Source: Dasypus novemcinctus (taxonomy: Eukaryota; Chordata; Mammalia; Cingulata; Dasypodidae). From it: a DNA stretch of 64,000 bases. Below, in pieces: positions 1-12,690 of this stretch. Within the stretch, counting starts at the first letter, position 1. The number at the start of each line of letters is the position of its first letter. The position numbers and the translations under genes are program-made. The notes beneath the pieces are model-generated. The model saw nothing but the letters and a program-made list of their open reading frames with translations, was not told where the DNA came from and did not search any database. The DNA is taken from the NCBI RefSeq assembly GCF_030445035.2, contig NC_080699.1, forward strand, positions 2,728,001 to 2,792,000. Direction: 5' to 3'.

Positions 1-2410
1 TACTGGTTTGCAGATTTTGTTAATTGGCTACCATCTAGAACAAGGTATAAAATGAGCAAACACATTTCCCAGCTGGCCTGTACAGTGGAAACCAGACGGC
101 CAAGCAGTCAGGACAAGGCTATTATCACTCATGTAATATCAAGCCTGATTCTTTATTAGCCCCCAATGTAACTTTAAATTAAGCTAGGAGGCGGTACATA
201 TCTGGCAGACAAACTCTTAGGTTGGGTATTACGAATTTAAATTAATTTGAATGATTTTTATAAAGTTTGGCAAAATTCAAAAGGTTTTCATATTATACAT
301 GTAAACAAATGTAATACTAGCATAATAATACCTAAATGCAGAATCAAGTCTTTTTAAGTTAAACAACAACACCTATTTTCCATGACTAAGCCAGTGTTGA
401 ATTCTTGACATATGTGTTCTGATCATTAATTTCGTATTTTTCCAAGTTCATGGCTGTGGCAGTGCAGGTAAGGACAGAAAGCTGTCAGGGGGGTGGTGCC
501 CATGAAAATGGATAAAGTCTGCCGGATTTTCTCATCGCCTTTGAGACCTAAGCTCAATGTCAGGGCATTAGTAAGGAAACAGAAGAAGGACAGAAAGCCT
601 TGGAGGGGGAGCAGATCACTGAGTTCTACCTGAAACTTGACTTTCCAAAAAACCATGACTCTGGGAACAAGACCATGTTATTGTTTTTAGACTGCAATTT
701 TTTGGTTAATCTTTATTTTTTTCAATTGTTTTTCTTCATTCATCGTTTTAACTCCATGCAGAGGCTATTCTCACCTAAGTAATGCCACTTTTTATTTAAC
801 TCTGAGTCTATTAGACTTTAAGGATAACTCCATTTTTATACGTTTAACCAGATAGTAAAATTAAGTAGAATATATACCCTTAATGCCAAAGAACAAGCCT
901 GGTACTTACAGTGCTAGCATCGTAGCATTTTAGAAGTTTGTGGAATCTCATATAACTCGTGATTGAACAAATAAATGATGTGTACTAGTGGATGGGTTTG
1001 AAATAGAGTGCACAGAATTTAATGCACTCATAAATGCAGTGCTGTTAAGGCATTCATTTAGAAGAGTAGATGCATTGAATGTAAGAGCAGATACAAAAAT
1101 TAAACCTCCTACTCTGGGTATTTAGATATTTAAACTAATAAAAATGTGTAAACCTAGCTAAGCTGGGACCGTTTTGAGGGAATTTGTGGAATGTGCAGCG
1201 TAGGCAGATTAAGAGTACTCTGACTCGATTTTTTTTTACAGCATGTTTTTTCTTTTCATCATGTATTAGTTGGTGCTTCTAAATTCTCAGTGACCTGGGC
1301 ACACGTCATGGGTTCAAAGGGGCAGGACTTTGATCATTTTCAAGTACTTGCTTTTATTGTCCTTTTTACTATGTAAAATCACTTAAAATGTTTGGAAGGA
1401 GACGGGGCCGAGACCACTCTAAATTAATAAGAAGAATCAGGGAAAATGCAGGCAGAGACCTCAGAGTCCCCTGAATCCCAGGGCTCTTGAGGCGTGTAAG
1501 CAGTGCGTTTTCATTCCTTTGTGAGCGTGGCAGGGAGTGAACATCAGGCGCCCTTGAGCCACCTCTTCGTGATGGGAGCGATGGTCAATGCCCATTCTGT
1601 CCTGTAGAAGAACGGGGAAACGCTGGCCCTCTTGGAAATCTCTCACTCCCTGGGGGAGCTTCTTCCACTCTCAGTTAAGAAGGTGAATTCCGGGGGAGAC
1701 GCGGTTGCTCTTTCGGCCCAGTGGAGCGCCGTCCGACTTATCCCTACTGCACAGATGGCGCCCGGTGGCCCGGAGGAGACGATGGGGAGCGCGAGGTGCA
1801 CCGCACAGTAACGGACGCGGCTGCCAGTCCCCTGCCAGCGTGACCGCGGGGCTGCGTCCTCCCTCCTCCTCGAGATGGAGAACGAGCACAGCTCGCCCCC
1901 GTGGACAGTCGCCTGCCGATGAGCCCGCTGGGAGCAGGGAGCGGCCAGGCGGACAGAGCCGACGGAGAGCCCAGGGTTCCCATGGGGTTCCCAGGCCACT
2001 CCCCCGACACAAGGAACTGCACAGCTTCACAAATCCTCAGGCGTCATTCCATGCACGCACATTTTTGATAATTGGCGTTACCCTCGAAGGGCAGACTCTT
2101 CTTAGTTTTGCAAATGGGGGAGGAAACCTTTCTGAAACGGTGCTGTACGCTACCTACTTTCTTCTACAGGTGATCCTGACCGTAACCAAGCCACGTCTGA
2201 AGAACTCAGACTTCCCACGACCAACAGCAGTGCCCGGGGCTGCTCCCGCTGGGAGGCCACGGGCCATGCGGTCCGGCTCGCGAGCTTTTTCTGTTTCGTT
2301 CTGGTTTGCTTGTTGTAATTTTTCTGACTCCTTCCTTCTTATCAGGCATATGTGTCACCTTCTGCTGACATCATTACGGGACAGCACCTCATGTAGCAGT
2401 ATATATTTTT
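1..2410. other. Intronic sequence; AT-rich start then GC-richer segment
   Basis: 1-1400 is AT-rich with no repeat I can name. 1650-2030 is GC-richer, with overlapping open frames on both strands but no family match. I see no exon with convincing splice sites. Confidence 0.5.
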
Positions 2411-2657
2411 AAAGATTTATTTACCCCCCCCCCCCCCCGCCGCTTTGTGGCTTGTTTTGCTATCTGTTCTCTGTGTCCATTTGCTGTGGGTTATTTTTTC
2501 CCTGTGTCTGCTTGTCTCCCTTTGTTGCGTCATCTTGCTGTGTCAGCTCTCCGCAGCGTGCAGGCCAGCTGGCCTTCCCAAGAAGGCGCAGGATGTGAAC
2601 CCAGGGCCTCCCATATGGTAGGCAGGAGCCCAAATGATTGAGCCACAGCCGCTTCCC
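2411..2657 (-). mobile_element. DAS-type SINE, internally shortened
   Basis: On the minus strand it starts GGGAAGCGGCTGTGGCTCAA, contains the B-box region GGGTTCACATCC and ends with the AAGCGGCGG/poly-G (C15 on the plus strand, 2424-2438) and GTAAATAAATCTTT tail. Relative to the copies at 22370 and 57564 the middle of the body is missing. Confidence 0.87.
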
Positions 2658-3734
2658 TGCAGTGTGCTTTTTGTATATGAATTAGTCTAATATCTGTAAG
2701 CAGGAAAGCCACATAAATAAAGTCTCCAAAAATAGATGTAAGGGGTTTTCAGGAGACCATATGACATCTACATTAGTTCCTTCTAAGTCCTCTGCTGCTT
2801 ACTGCCTGGTTCGTATCTTTATTCCATACAGCTGAGGTTTCAGGAAAAGTGACATCCGAATGAGTGAAATCTGAGTTCATGTGGCCAAAACTCTGATATT
2901 CGTATGTCCTCTTCCTTCTCAGTGCAGGGTTTTTAGTTTCTCTTTTTATGGTATTGTTTTACTGAAGATCTCTTCAGAGCCTCTTTGGGAGGAGGTATCT
3001 GGAATTCAGACTCTGCTCTCCTCCTCTCACGCCTGCACGTGTAGGAATATCTGTGAACAGGGAAGGGTGCGTGCATGTGTGTAGCGTGAGTGTGTGCACA
3101 GCCCTTTTTTTTTTCTTCAGAAAATCCCGCTGCCAGCCATGCTGTCTGTGGGAGGGACAGTCGATTTCTAGTTGTTTCCACCTCCTGGACGGACACCGTC
3201 ACCCCAGCGCCACCCCCCATCCCAGGGGCCGGACTCGGGCTGGCTGACCCCTGCCGGGATCTACGCTCCCCAGCCGTGTCTTTACAGAGCCGCGACTCTC
3301 GTGTTTAACACTCATCAGGCTCCTGGGGAATCCTTAGGGATAACCCGGTTAGCGAATGCCCGTAACCACCCCCCCTAAGGTGACTGCCACCCCCCCTCTC
3401 GGCCCGGGGCAGCTGGCCCAGGAGGGTGCTGTGGGCAGGGGCTGGGACGCGCTGACGATGGCTCGCTTCTCTTCCAGACCGTCCCAGCTACTACGGAATA
3501 AGGGCATGTGTGATGGAAGGTCCACTGAAAACACTGACATTTCACACACTCATAACATTTTAGCACAGAAGGGACCCTAAAAGCAACCCTTGGACAGCAG
3601 GAATCTGTTGACTCCCTACAAAGGAGAGCGTTCTGGGCAGGGAGGCAAAGAGTCCCAGCCACTGAATTCTAGGCGGCGAGCCCTGGGCAGGACGGCGTAG
3701 CGCGTGCCCTAACAACTGTCCCCGAGCGGGGGGG

Positions 3735-3855
3735 TCCTGCTACCCCTATTTTACAGATAAGGAAACGGAGGCAAGGAGGGGCCAGTTCCTCTGGCCCAAG
3801 CTCACAGTGAGGAAACGGGGGCAGCTGGGAAGTAAGCCTAGCTCTGCTGGACTCT
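3735..3855 (-). mobile_element. MIR SINE fragment
   Basis: TATTTTACAGATAAGGAAAC, then GGAGGC and later CAAGCTCACAGTGAGGAAAC and GCCTAGCTCTGCTGGACTCT, is reversed MIR core. Confidence 0.75.
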
Positions 3856-5080
3856 AAAGGCCACGGTTTTCCCACGGTCGCGCTCCACCCGGGGAGAACT
3901 TTCCTTGTTGTAACCCTGGTCCCCGCACCCCCGTTAGCAGGGCTAGTCATGCGCCGGGACGTGTCAGACCGGCTAGCCTCTGCCGCAGCCTTCTCGTCTC
4001 TTCCTACTCTTCCTTTCTTCTCGGAGCACTAATATATGGCTACCATTGGGGTCGGCAAGTACATGAATAAATGTCTTTTAACAGCACAGTGTGAGATTAT
4101 GGAGCTGAAATATAAAAACAAGTGGAGAAATAGAGAGCGGGGCCTGGCTGCTTCACAGAAGGCAGCCCAGACTACAAAAGCGTCCATTCAAGGTAGAGAA
4201 AGAAGATCTGATGTGTGGGTAGATCATTGTTTATGGGTTTTCTATTTTACATTTGATTTCTTCAAATACTATATGGATTTCAAGTAAAAATCTATCATGC
4301 AGAATATGCTTGAAAAGGTTATCCACAACCTAGACATACAGCTAGAAAGTTATGACAGCCCGTGTTCTCTTAAAAGAAGCTTTTATGAAAATGGGCAAGA
4401 TGTTACCTTTGTAATGTATCAACTATCTACATTTTAAGTATTAAAGCATCCATAATCAAAGCTTCTGCCCAGTTCATGAGTGTTAGACACACTACAGATT
4501 TTTAGCACGCCCTATTTAATCCATTTATTCAATATGGGGCCGTGGCAGACTAAGATATGAACAACAACAAAAACCCCACTGTACTCAGATCTTGTAAAAC
4601 TATTTTATGCCTTTGAAGTCAATCCGCAGAAAGACTGCTTCTCCTCAGCACGTGAGAAACTGAGTCAGGGCCCAGGGCCGCTCCTGGTGTCTGAAGGGTG
4701 TTAAATCATACTATTTGCTGAGGCACATTAAGATGAAAACTGTAACAATTTCAAAAGCTTGACTAAAAAGAGAAACTTTGAAGCATAGCAAACTAAAAGG
4801 AAATAGCAACAGTAACAATAGCAAAACCTTAACCTTGAAAATTCAAGCTGCAGGGACCCTCAAAAATGTCAGGCTGAAAAACAAATTAGAGCCGAGCAGA
4901 CCAGGCAAGCAGCCTGCACAGCCACCCTCGTCTTGCTAGCATGCCTTTCTTATGCGGCAGCACAATCTGAGGAAGTTAAAGTGAAACAGAGTCACATCTG
5001 AACGCCTGGCCAGTGCTGCAAGTAAAAATGGAAACACTGAAGCCTTTTTACTTAGAAGTTGAGGCTCACTGCCCCACTCT

Positions 5081-5433
5081 ACTTGTTTGATAAAACCCCA
5101 ACTGAGTATCAAACTACCCTGCCGCTCAATCTCCTGCCTCCGCTCTGCTGCTGAAACCCCCACATGCTCACACACGTGCACGCAAGAACACACATGTACC
5201 ACGGAGTAGCTGACGGTGGTCCTGAAAATACAACCGTAGCTCCAATACAATACTCCAGCGAACTGCTAATCACTCATCTGAAGCACATTCTTTCTTGAAG
5301 GCTTCGTGCCTCCTCAAACAGAGACTTGCAAACTTTTTTTTACTATGCTTCCCAGCAAGGAATACATTTTACATTATACCTGGTACACACTCACACACAC
5401 ACATAATTGAAACAAAAGTTACAGAAAAATACT
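5081..5433 (+). repeat. Direct 350-bp duplication, copy A
   Basis: It is roughly 85-90% identical by eye to 7107-7459 in the same orientation. Shared blocks include CACGTGCACGCAAGAACACA, AACTGCTAATCACTCATCTG and AAGCACATTCTTTCTTGAAG. The copy runs across the start of a hAT-like transposon and then stops, whereas copy B continues through the whole transposon. Confidence 0.9.
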
Positions 5434-6289
5434 TCCAGTGAATTCTAAACAGTCCAAACATCCAGAGTCTAGAAGCCTAAGTGGGTTAGCTAAATAATTT
5501 CTTAGCTCTTTATTTAACCTCGGCTGTTCAGGCAAGAGCTGACGATCCAGTTGCAGCTAGAAAATAAACGCTGAATGCCCAAAGTTCAGAAATTACTCTG
5601 GAGAGAGAGCTGTGAATTTTAAGTGTTATTTTCAGCATTAGCTTAGCTTTCATTTTTAAACAGTGCTTCAAAAGACTGATATGTTCATTCTTAATTATCC
5701 CTGCCCCAAGCAGTTTTGTCCTCTAGAAAGAAGTACATCATGGAGGGAAACTTAGACAAATGGCAAGCTCAAATATTTTCCTTTTGCAAACAATGCCAGC
5801 TCCAAAAAACACATTACAAACAGCTGGGATTGTGCATTTTTTCCTGTTTTGGAATAAGGATGTTGTCATATCAAAGGTAACCCATTGTAAGGGAATATCC
5901 ATGATCTTGTTTTAAGGCACATCAAATTCATTCTAAATATGCCATCACCCATATCACCAAAACCCATGTAAAGCTGTGTTGGAAGACAAGGAACCATCTT
6001 GTGAAAATCTGCACATTTTCACCAATTGTTGGCAATCAACATCTTGTTTTAGGCACTTCTGTATGAATCACTACAGAGAGGGCAGGAGGAGGTAACAAAG
6101 GAAAGAAGATGTTAGAGATCACTGTCCTCGAGGCCTCCGTGTTTTTTTAGGAGGAATCATGAAGGTGAAACTCATCTGGTTCCTACATAATTTTGACAAG
6201 AACAGAATCTCCTCCCGAGTAAACAAGCACTGACAGGCCAGGAGCTCTGCTCTAGCCTTTACTTAGAGGCTCTCAATTAGCTCACACCA

Positions 6290-6430
6290 GGAGGGAGACA
6301 CTTCTACTGGCCCCGTTTCGCAGATAAGAAAAAGGAGGCCCAGGGAAGGGAGGACACTTGCCACTGCTCGGCCTGCTGGCGAGCGGCAGTGCGGGATTTG
6401 GGAACCAGTAACACCTGATTCAAAGACCCC
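6290..6430 (-). mobile_element. MIR SINE fragment
   Basis: CCCGTTTCGCAGATAAGAAA, AGGAGGCCCAGG and ACACCTGATTCAAAG fit reversed MIR. Confidence 0.6.
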
Positions 6431-7106
6431 GTCATTTGCCCATGGGGGGCTCACCTGGAAGTGAGGTCTTGGTATGCAAATTAATTTGTTCTGCTTTGGT
6501 TAAGAAGACTGAATTCAATGAAATAAGTAGAAGGGCATATTTAGGAATTTCTCTCAGATGTAGAAACAGACTTCCAAATGCTTGTTTTTTTTAAGCTGGA
6601 TGGCTAAAATTTGGTTAGATGACTCCACCAAAACTAAGGTAACAAGGCGAATGAAAATCTTATTTCATTTGGAATGAACTTTGAAATATGCAAATTTAAT
6701 TCGTATTACTAATTCATTTTGCAATGGTCAGAATTTTTCTGAAAACACTGGCATTTTAAGAGTTTTAAAGGATAATAGAAAAACCACAGGTGAATAAACT
6801 TTCATTAAAAACAGAAATGGTAGGGATTAAAATGCTTTACTATATATAGAAATACAGAAACAAACTATCATTTTTCAAACTAATTTGTAAGCCCAGATTC
6901 ACACCAAATGCATTAAAAACTGCTTTCTGCATGCTGAAATGAGACAAGCTGTAAATAGAAGCTGACACTCATATCCCACTCCACTTTATGCCTAAGAGTT
7001 CTCTAGGACTACAAATGTCCATCATCTGGAAAATGCTCCAACCCAAAACCCTCGGAAGCCTAAGTTATGACCTCACCTGGCAGCATAATGGTAACTCCAA
7101 ATGCAA

Positions 7107-7459
7107 ACTTGTTATTTGATAAAACAGCTGAGTATCAAACTACCTTGTGGCTCAATCTCCTGCCTGAGCTCTGCTGCTGAAACCCACACATGCACACACA
7201 CGTGCACGCAAGAACACACATGTGCCACGGAGTAGCTGATGGTGGTTCTGAAAATACAACAGTAGCTGCAACACAATACTTGAGCAACTGCTAATCACTC
7301 ATCTGAAGCACATTCTTTCTTGAAGGTGACATGCCCCCTCCAACAGTGGCTTGCAAACTTTTATTTGACTACGCTTTCCAGCAAGAAATACATTTTACAT
7401 CATACCTGGTGCACACTCAGGCACACATAATTGCAACAAAAGTTTCAGAAAGTATTACT
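7107..7459 (+). repeat. Direct 350-bp duplication, copy B
   Basis: It is the partner of 5081-5433, 2.03 kb downstream. As it carries the complete transposon, it is likely the older or donor copy. Sequence between and beyond the copies does not match, so this is not a simple tandem duplication of a 2-kb unit. Confidence 0.9.
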
Positions 7460-7584
7460 CTTACTATGTGCAACACACTAACTTCTTTTCTGTTCTACTT
7501 CACTTAAAAACATGTTGGTTGCAACATTCTAATTTGATTTCATGACCAATTAATGGGGTGTTGGCCAGAAAGTTGGAAAACACC
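7344..7584. mobile_element. hAT-like non-autonomous DNA transposon
   Basis: The ends CAGTGGCTTGCAAAC and GTTGGAAAACACCA are imperfect inverted copies of each other. The inside (AAGAAATACATTTTACATCA, GGTGCACACTCAGGCACACA, TTTCATGACCAATTAATGGG) resembles a widespread old mammalian element whose CACA-rich middle and GGGTC near the end I associate with hAT families. The family name is uncertain. Its first half is also part of the duplicated segment at 5081-5433. Confidence 0.5.
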
Positions 7585-8629
7585 ACCCTGAAGCATTGAA
7601 CATCCTGGTAACAAAGTTCAGGGTGCAGCATCGAGAGAGAATAAGCACGTGAAGAAGACGGGAGAGGAACCCTAGCGCAGCCAGTTAAATTCCCGAGCAG
7701 TATTTAAAGACCGTGAAATCACGAGCCTCGCAAATCGCACTCCACCTTAACCTTAACCGGCACAGGGGAAGGAGCTTTGGGCTGGTGGCCCCTTGGTCAC
7801 CTGATGCTGCGGCGAATGGACAGCACGGGCTGGCTCGAGGGAGGAATGCTCTGTCTCCAGTTCTGAGACGCGACGCTCGCCTCCTCCCAGGGCTGTGGGC
7901 TTTCTGGCCAGTCCACGGCCTTAGTTCCCTGGCTGTCCGGCCCCATGGCCACGAGCTCTCCGTTCTCTTCCAAGCTCTGCTGACTCGCCGCCTCCCGCTC
8001 TGCCCTGAGACCCGCTCTGTAAGGTTTTCTGCCAGTAAGGGATCAAGACCCGCCCGCCTCAGCTGGCCACACCGTTAGTGAAAAGAACGTCTTCAAAGGG
8101 TCCTGTTAACAATGGGGTCACACCCTCAGTATGGGATTAAGAGCACGTTTTGTTTTGTTTTGTTTTTTTCCCTGGGATACGTAATTCAACCTACTGTAGT
8201 GGCCAAGGAAGTAGTCCCTGGACCCTTGAATAAAAAAGGAAGAGCAGGATTACTTCCGGTTGGCAGACGGGAAAACTGAGGCCAAAGAGGGTAAACGCCT
8301 CGTTTGCTCAGTCGCTTAGTCCCTGCGGGAATCCTCCCCAGGACTGCCTCCTTTGTGGGTGCCCAGCCACGTCATCAAGCTTCTAGACAGAACGGGGCTT
8401 GTCCCTCCCTGCCCACATCACAGCCCCCGAGCCTTCTCCAACCCAACAGAGCATCAACGAGCTCAACAGCCACAGCAAAGGAGAGACAGCGGCTGAGCAG
8501 GATTCCAGCTGAGGGCCGGGCGTGGGGTCGGGAAAACTTCTCGAGTGTGGCTTCAAAGGCTTTATGAGCATGCTCTTTCCACTTAAAAAACTGAATATTT
8601 GAGACTTAAAATATATATTTCTGACTACA

Positions 8630-8960
8630 TCTTTTTGTAAAAGATGAGTATGAAAATTTTCAAACATACACAAGAGTGTTAAAATAAACTCCCATATATA
8701 CCTCACCCAGATACAATTACCAAGATTTTGCTTCACTTGATTTACCTTCTGTGTTGTTGCTATTGCTGAAATATTTTAGAGCAAATCCCAGTCATACCCT
8801 TAATCCTTTTACTTAGTATGTACCTCTAAAAATATGACATTTTCTTTATATAACCTCAATGCCATTATTGTGATCTTAAAAAATAAACAGGTATCCTCTA
8901 AAACACAGCCACCTTCAAATTTACGAGGCTGTCTCTTCTTATCTCACCCCATCACAATGT
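8630..8960. mobile_element. Old L1 3' UTR fragment
   Basis: Blocks such as ATTTTCAAACATACACAAGA, CACCCAGATACAATTACCAA, GAGCAAATCCCAGTCATACC and ATGTACCTCTAAAAATATGA occur in the order found in ancient mammalian L1M 3' ends. Divergence is high and orientation is uncertain. Confidence 0.6.
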
Positions 8961-9937
8961 TCGATTGCCCCGCATTGTGCAGAGGGAAGGCGGACCAGTT
9001 GATTTACGTGGTGATACCCCAAGCCACCCATTGTAAAATTCTTTGCCATCTAATGGTTTAACTCAGTGATGACTTTTCCCTAAAATTGATTATAAAGAAG
9101 AAAGCTTTTCCTCAAACAGATAATTTGGACACTCTGAAATACAGTAACTAAAGGAAAGGTCAGATAAATGCTTGGGTCTTTCCCTCTAATGTCCGATGTT
9201 CAGAAGAACAATCTGGAGACCAAGAGGTGTTTTGTTGATTTTCATTTGTTTTAAACATACAGATATTTATGTCTTCAGCATGTTTCAAATATTGGGGATG
9301 GTGGCATTCTTGATAACCAGAGTGCTGCGTCTCTGGCCCTGTCCCTTCCCACTGCCTTCCGAGTCTGCTGAACAAGGCCCCATCCATCTCTGGTGGCCTC
9401 CTCGCTCGTGAGTAACATCACGTGGCCAAGGCACACTCGTTCATTCATTCCCAGTCTCGTTTCTGGAATCACCCATTCTTCCAAAGAACCTTGATTCCGT
9501 TTAGTAAAAAAAGGGCATTTAGAGACCACAATCTGCGCTGTGGGGGTGCTCATCGTTCCCAGCTGTCAGTACTGCAAAGCCTTCTTCAGTGGACAGAAGC
9601 CTTTTTGGGGAAAGAAATGTCTTCTGATCCAAATTTAACACTACAGGATTTTCTGGTTTGAATTTGGACTGAAAAACGTGCTTCCTAATAGCATTAACGT
9701 AAGTACTGAGTTGCTTATCTTACAATATACACAAAGAGTTTCAATATAATAACTATTTTACTAAAAATGGAACTACTGAATAAAATTCAAGCTTTCTCTG
9801 CAGCTTTATTTGATTTTGAACAATAGTCAACTATGTATGTCACTGGAAATATTTATCTTCTCTTTGTTGACCATTTTCTTTGAAAATTAATTTTAAAAAC
9901 TTCCCACCTCCTATTGTCAAAGAAATTACAGAAATTA

Positions 9938-9993
9938 GAGGTCTGGTCAAAATTGGAACCCATATTATTCAGGTCTGGTCAAAATTGGAGCCC
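9938..9993. repeat. 33-bp tandem duplication
   Basis: AGGTCTGGTCAAAATTGGAA and AGGTCTGGTCAAAATTGGAG occur 33 bp apart, each followed by CCC. Confidence 0.9.
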
Positions 9994-10849
9994 AAATGAT
10001 CAGAAAATGTTGCACTGATTCCCACTAAAGGAAAAACAGTGTTATAACCTTGCTTCTAGCATCCCAGATATCAACAGATTGGGTTCAAACTGAGCAGCCA
10101 CTCACTGCAGTCCTGGCAGCAGTCTAAGCTCAATTTGCACTATTTTTTTCTTCCTTTTCACAATCCACCTATCATACAGAAAAGAGTTAGGATGGAAGTT
10201 CACTGGAGAGGCATTCGATAAATGTCTTCAGAATGAACAAAGCATACTAATGATGAATTGGGGCCCATAACAGGGACAGATTTTCTTCACTCTGGGCAGT
10301 TACTATAGAAAGCACCTACCATGCTAAGTTCTCGGTGTAGTCTATCAACCCATTTTGTCTTTACAATCCTAAAGACTGAACACTTCGTAAAAAATGTTTG
10401 GTATGTTAATGATGTAGGGGTTTGCATAAGGGGAAAAACCCAGAAATACACCATGTGATCATAATGCTTTTTTATGAGTCAGTGGATTTCCTTTTCCTTG
10501 ATTTCTGAAGGTTACATCCCCTGCCCCTACTTTCACCCCTGCCCTTTACTGACTGCCTGTATCTCACCTTCTCTCTCTTTCAATTGACCTTCCAATTCCC
10601 CAGACACCCACCATGCCCAGAAGATAAGCATGCGTTAGGGTATTTTCCCAGGTCTGGTGAGCACATTGACCCGAGATGACCTGCCACACTCCTCTCCACC
10701 TTGGCAGCTCCAGGTACAGGGACAATGTCTATTTCTTGGATCAATACACAACATGTTACATATTCTGATGGTGTTAGAGCACAACTGGAAGGTGCACCTG
10801 CCGAGTGTACCTGCAGTCATTTAAAGAGAGTTCTCTGAAGAGACCTGGT

Positions 10850-12420
10850 GAGGATGGCAAGTGTCCAGGAGAGGGGTGCTGGTGGTGGAGGGGGGGGGTC
10901 CTGGAGAAGCAGAAATGGGCCGAGGTAGAGGCCAGCCTCCAAGCAGGAGGAGAAGCCTGAGGGGCTGTGTGACCAGCGGGCTGGCGGCCCGTTGTGGGGT
11001 TAAGAGCTCCTCCAGGAGGCAAGGGCTCCTGGGAAAGAAGATCACCAACTGACCGAAGAGCCAGGAGATCCTGCCTGAAGGAGGCGCTGGGCTGAGTTTG
11101 GGGACCACCCACCAGTGCCAGGCTCACACGGCGGACTGTGGAGCGGAGCCGCCGGCGCCCCTCCGGGCCCTGACTCTCCCCCTGCCCGTGCCCGCTGGCA
11201 GCTCACCGACAGCCGCTGTGGGCTCTGGCTTGGGCTTTCTCCCGCCGTGGGAACAGGCAAAAGGGAGGCAGACGTCGCCCTGGCACGGCTCTCAACCAGG
11301 GAGCCACGGGAGTTGGTGAGGACGGCCCCAGCGCCTGGCCTCTGGCGGGCGAGCAGCTCCGAGGCGCTGTCTTCACCCTCGCCAGAGGCCCCACGGCGAG
11401 CACCCCGCACTGGCTCCCTTCCCTTCCCACTCGCTTCCGTCCCCAAGCCCTCTCGGGGACTTCTCGGGCCACCGCCTCAGCAAAGTGCAGGCTCTGGAGT
11501 CCTCGCAAGGCCGCTTCTGGGGCATCACAACCGAAGAACGGGGAAGAATGTAAAGCGCCAGGGAGAGGAAAGTGCCGGTGAGGGGCCCTGCTGCCAGCCT
11601 CGAGGGCCAGTGTGGGCAGGAGAGGAGCCAGGCCAGGCGGGGGGGGGAAGGCTGGTGAGAGCTTGGGGCACTCGAGCCTCGGAAGGAAGGGCCGGCCTGG
11701 CAGAGCAGGGAATGGGACGGCGGGAGACGGGCCAGCGCAGGGTCTGCCTGAGGTTTCAGAGGTGAAGGTCGAGGCAGCGGCTGTGGGCAGCCGTCCTCAG
11801 TGGACCTGAGGCGGGAGCTGCAAACTGAGGGCTGTGAAAGCAGCCCGGGCATCCAGTGCACTTCTCCTCGGGATCGGTGGACACAGCAGCTGGGTGGAGA
11901 GAGGCCCGGGCAGGGCGGGCGAGCGCAGGCCGCCCGGGGGGACTGGCCGAGGCAACGGAGCTGCGGGGCCTCGAAGGCCGAGGGCCGGGGGCCTGGGGCC
12001 GGGGAGGCCCACCCCCCTGGCTCCGTTTGGAGGTGCCCAGAGCAGGGCCAGCTTTGGCCGGAGAGAAGAAAGGAAGGAAGCGCTCTCCGGGGAGGCCCGG
12101 GTCTCGGGGAAGAGGGCAGGAAAGGTGACGCCCGGGCACCGCGAGACGAGGGCTCCAGCGGTCTATGGACAGTGGAAACGAGATTCCAGCGGGAAGGGAA
12201 GTCGGCCGAGGGAAGATAAGCTGTGGGAGAAAGGGAGCGGCCTGCCCCCAGCGACACACTCGGGGAGGGCCCGTGACCCCGGGGCGGGCCGAGGGGGCTG
12301 GGAGCACTGGGCGGGGAGCACGGGTTTGGGAGCACTGGCTCCTGAGTCAGCCTTGCCCCTGCTGTGGACTCCGGATCCCGGGTACACCCCCAGCAGCCGG
12401 TCCTAAGTGTCCTCGCCCGG
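10850..12420. other. GC/CpG-rich intronic block
   Basis: High GC with moderate CpG; open frames of up to 369 codons on both strands result from stop scarcity. Their Pro/Ser/Arg/Gly-rich translations change character between frames and match no family. It could be a lineage-specific CpG island or simply GC-biased sequence. Confidence 0.45.
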
Positions 12421-12587
12421 ATGATGCAAACACTGTCGCGTAGGGCCGTTTTGAGAGTGAAATATAAAATGCTTAGTCCCATTCCGCCTCACCGTAAGCA
12501 CCCAAAAAAAGCCCGCTATTTTCTTTTTCAGACCTGGCCTCAGAATTCCTCATGGTTTTGAATGAATCCTTTGGTCCCAAGGATTTT

Positions 12588-12690
12588 TTTTTCAGGAGGC
12601 ACCGGGAACCAAACACGGGAAGCCCCTCCCCACCCCACCCCATGTGAGAGGCAGGTGCTCAACCACCCGGCCACTTCCACACCTTCAGTA
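12588..12690 (-). mobile_element. Short DAS-type SINE with perfect target-site duplication
   Basis: On the minus strand it contains GAAGTGGCCGGGTGGTTGAG, a GGTTCCCGGTGCCTCCTG B-box region and an A-rich tail. CCAAGGATTTT lies exactly on both sides (12577-12587 and 12691-12701). It is the same head-only type as the copies at 34707 and 57444. Confidence 0.85.

Larger units (their letters stand above)
2658..10850. other. Intronic sequence, mainly AT-rich
   Basis: Apart from the MIR, L1, hAT-like and duplicated elements listed separately, I see no gene. 4300-7000 has few recognisable repeats and long AT-rich unique stretches; such intronic stretches can hold conserved enhancers, but this cannot be judged without alignment. 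A short GT-rich stretch lies at 3065-3105. Confidence 0.5.

Noticed and set aside
4036..4287. 83-codon plus-strand frame in AT-rich sequence
   Set aside because: No family match, no splice or promoter context; length is within chance for this window.
11373..12482. 369-codon minus-strand frame
   Set aside because: Pro/Ser/Arg-rich, no family match, equally long frames on the other strand; GC-driven noise.
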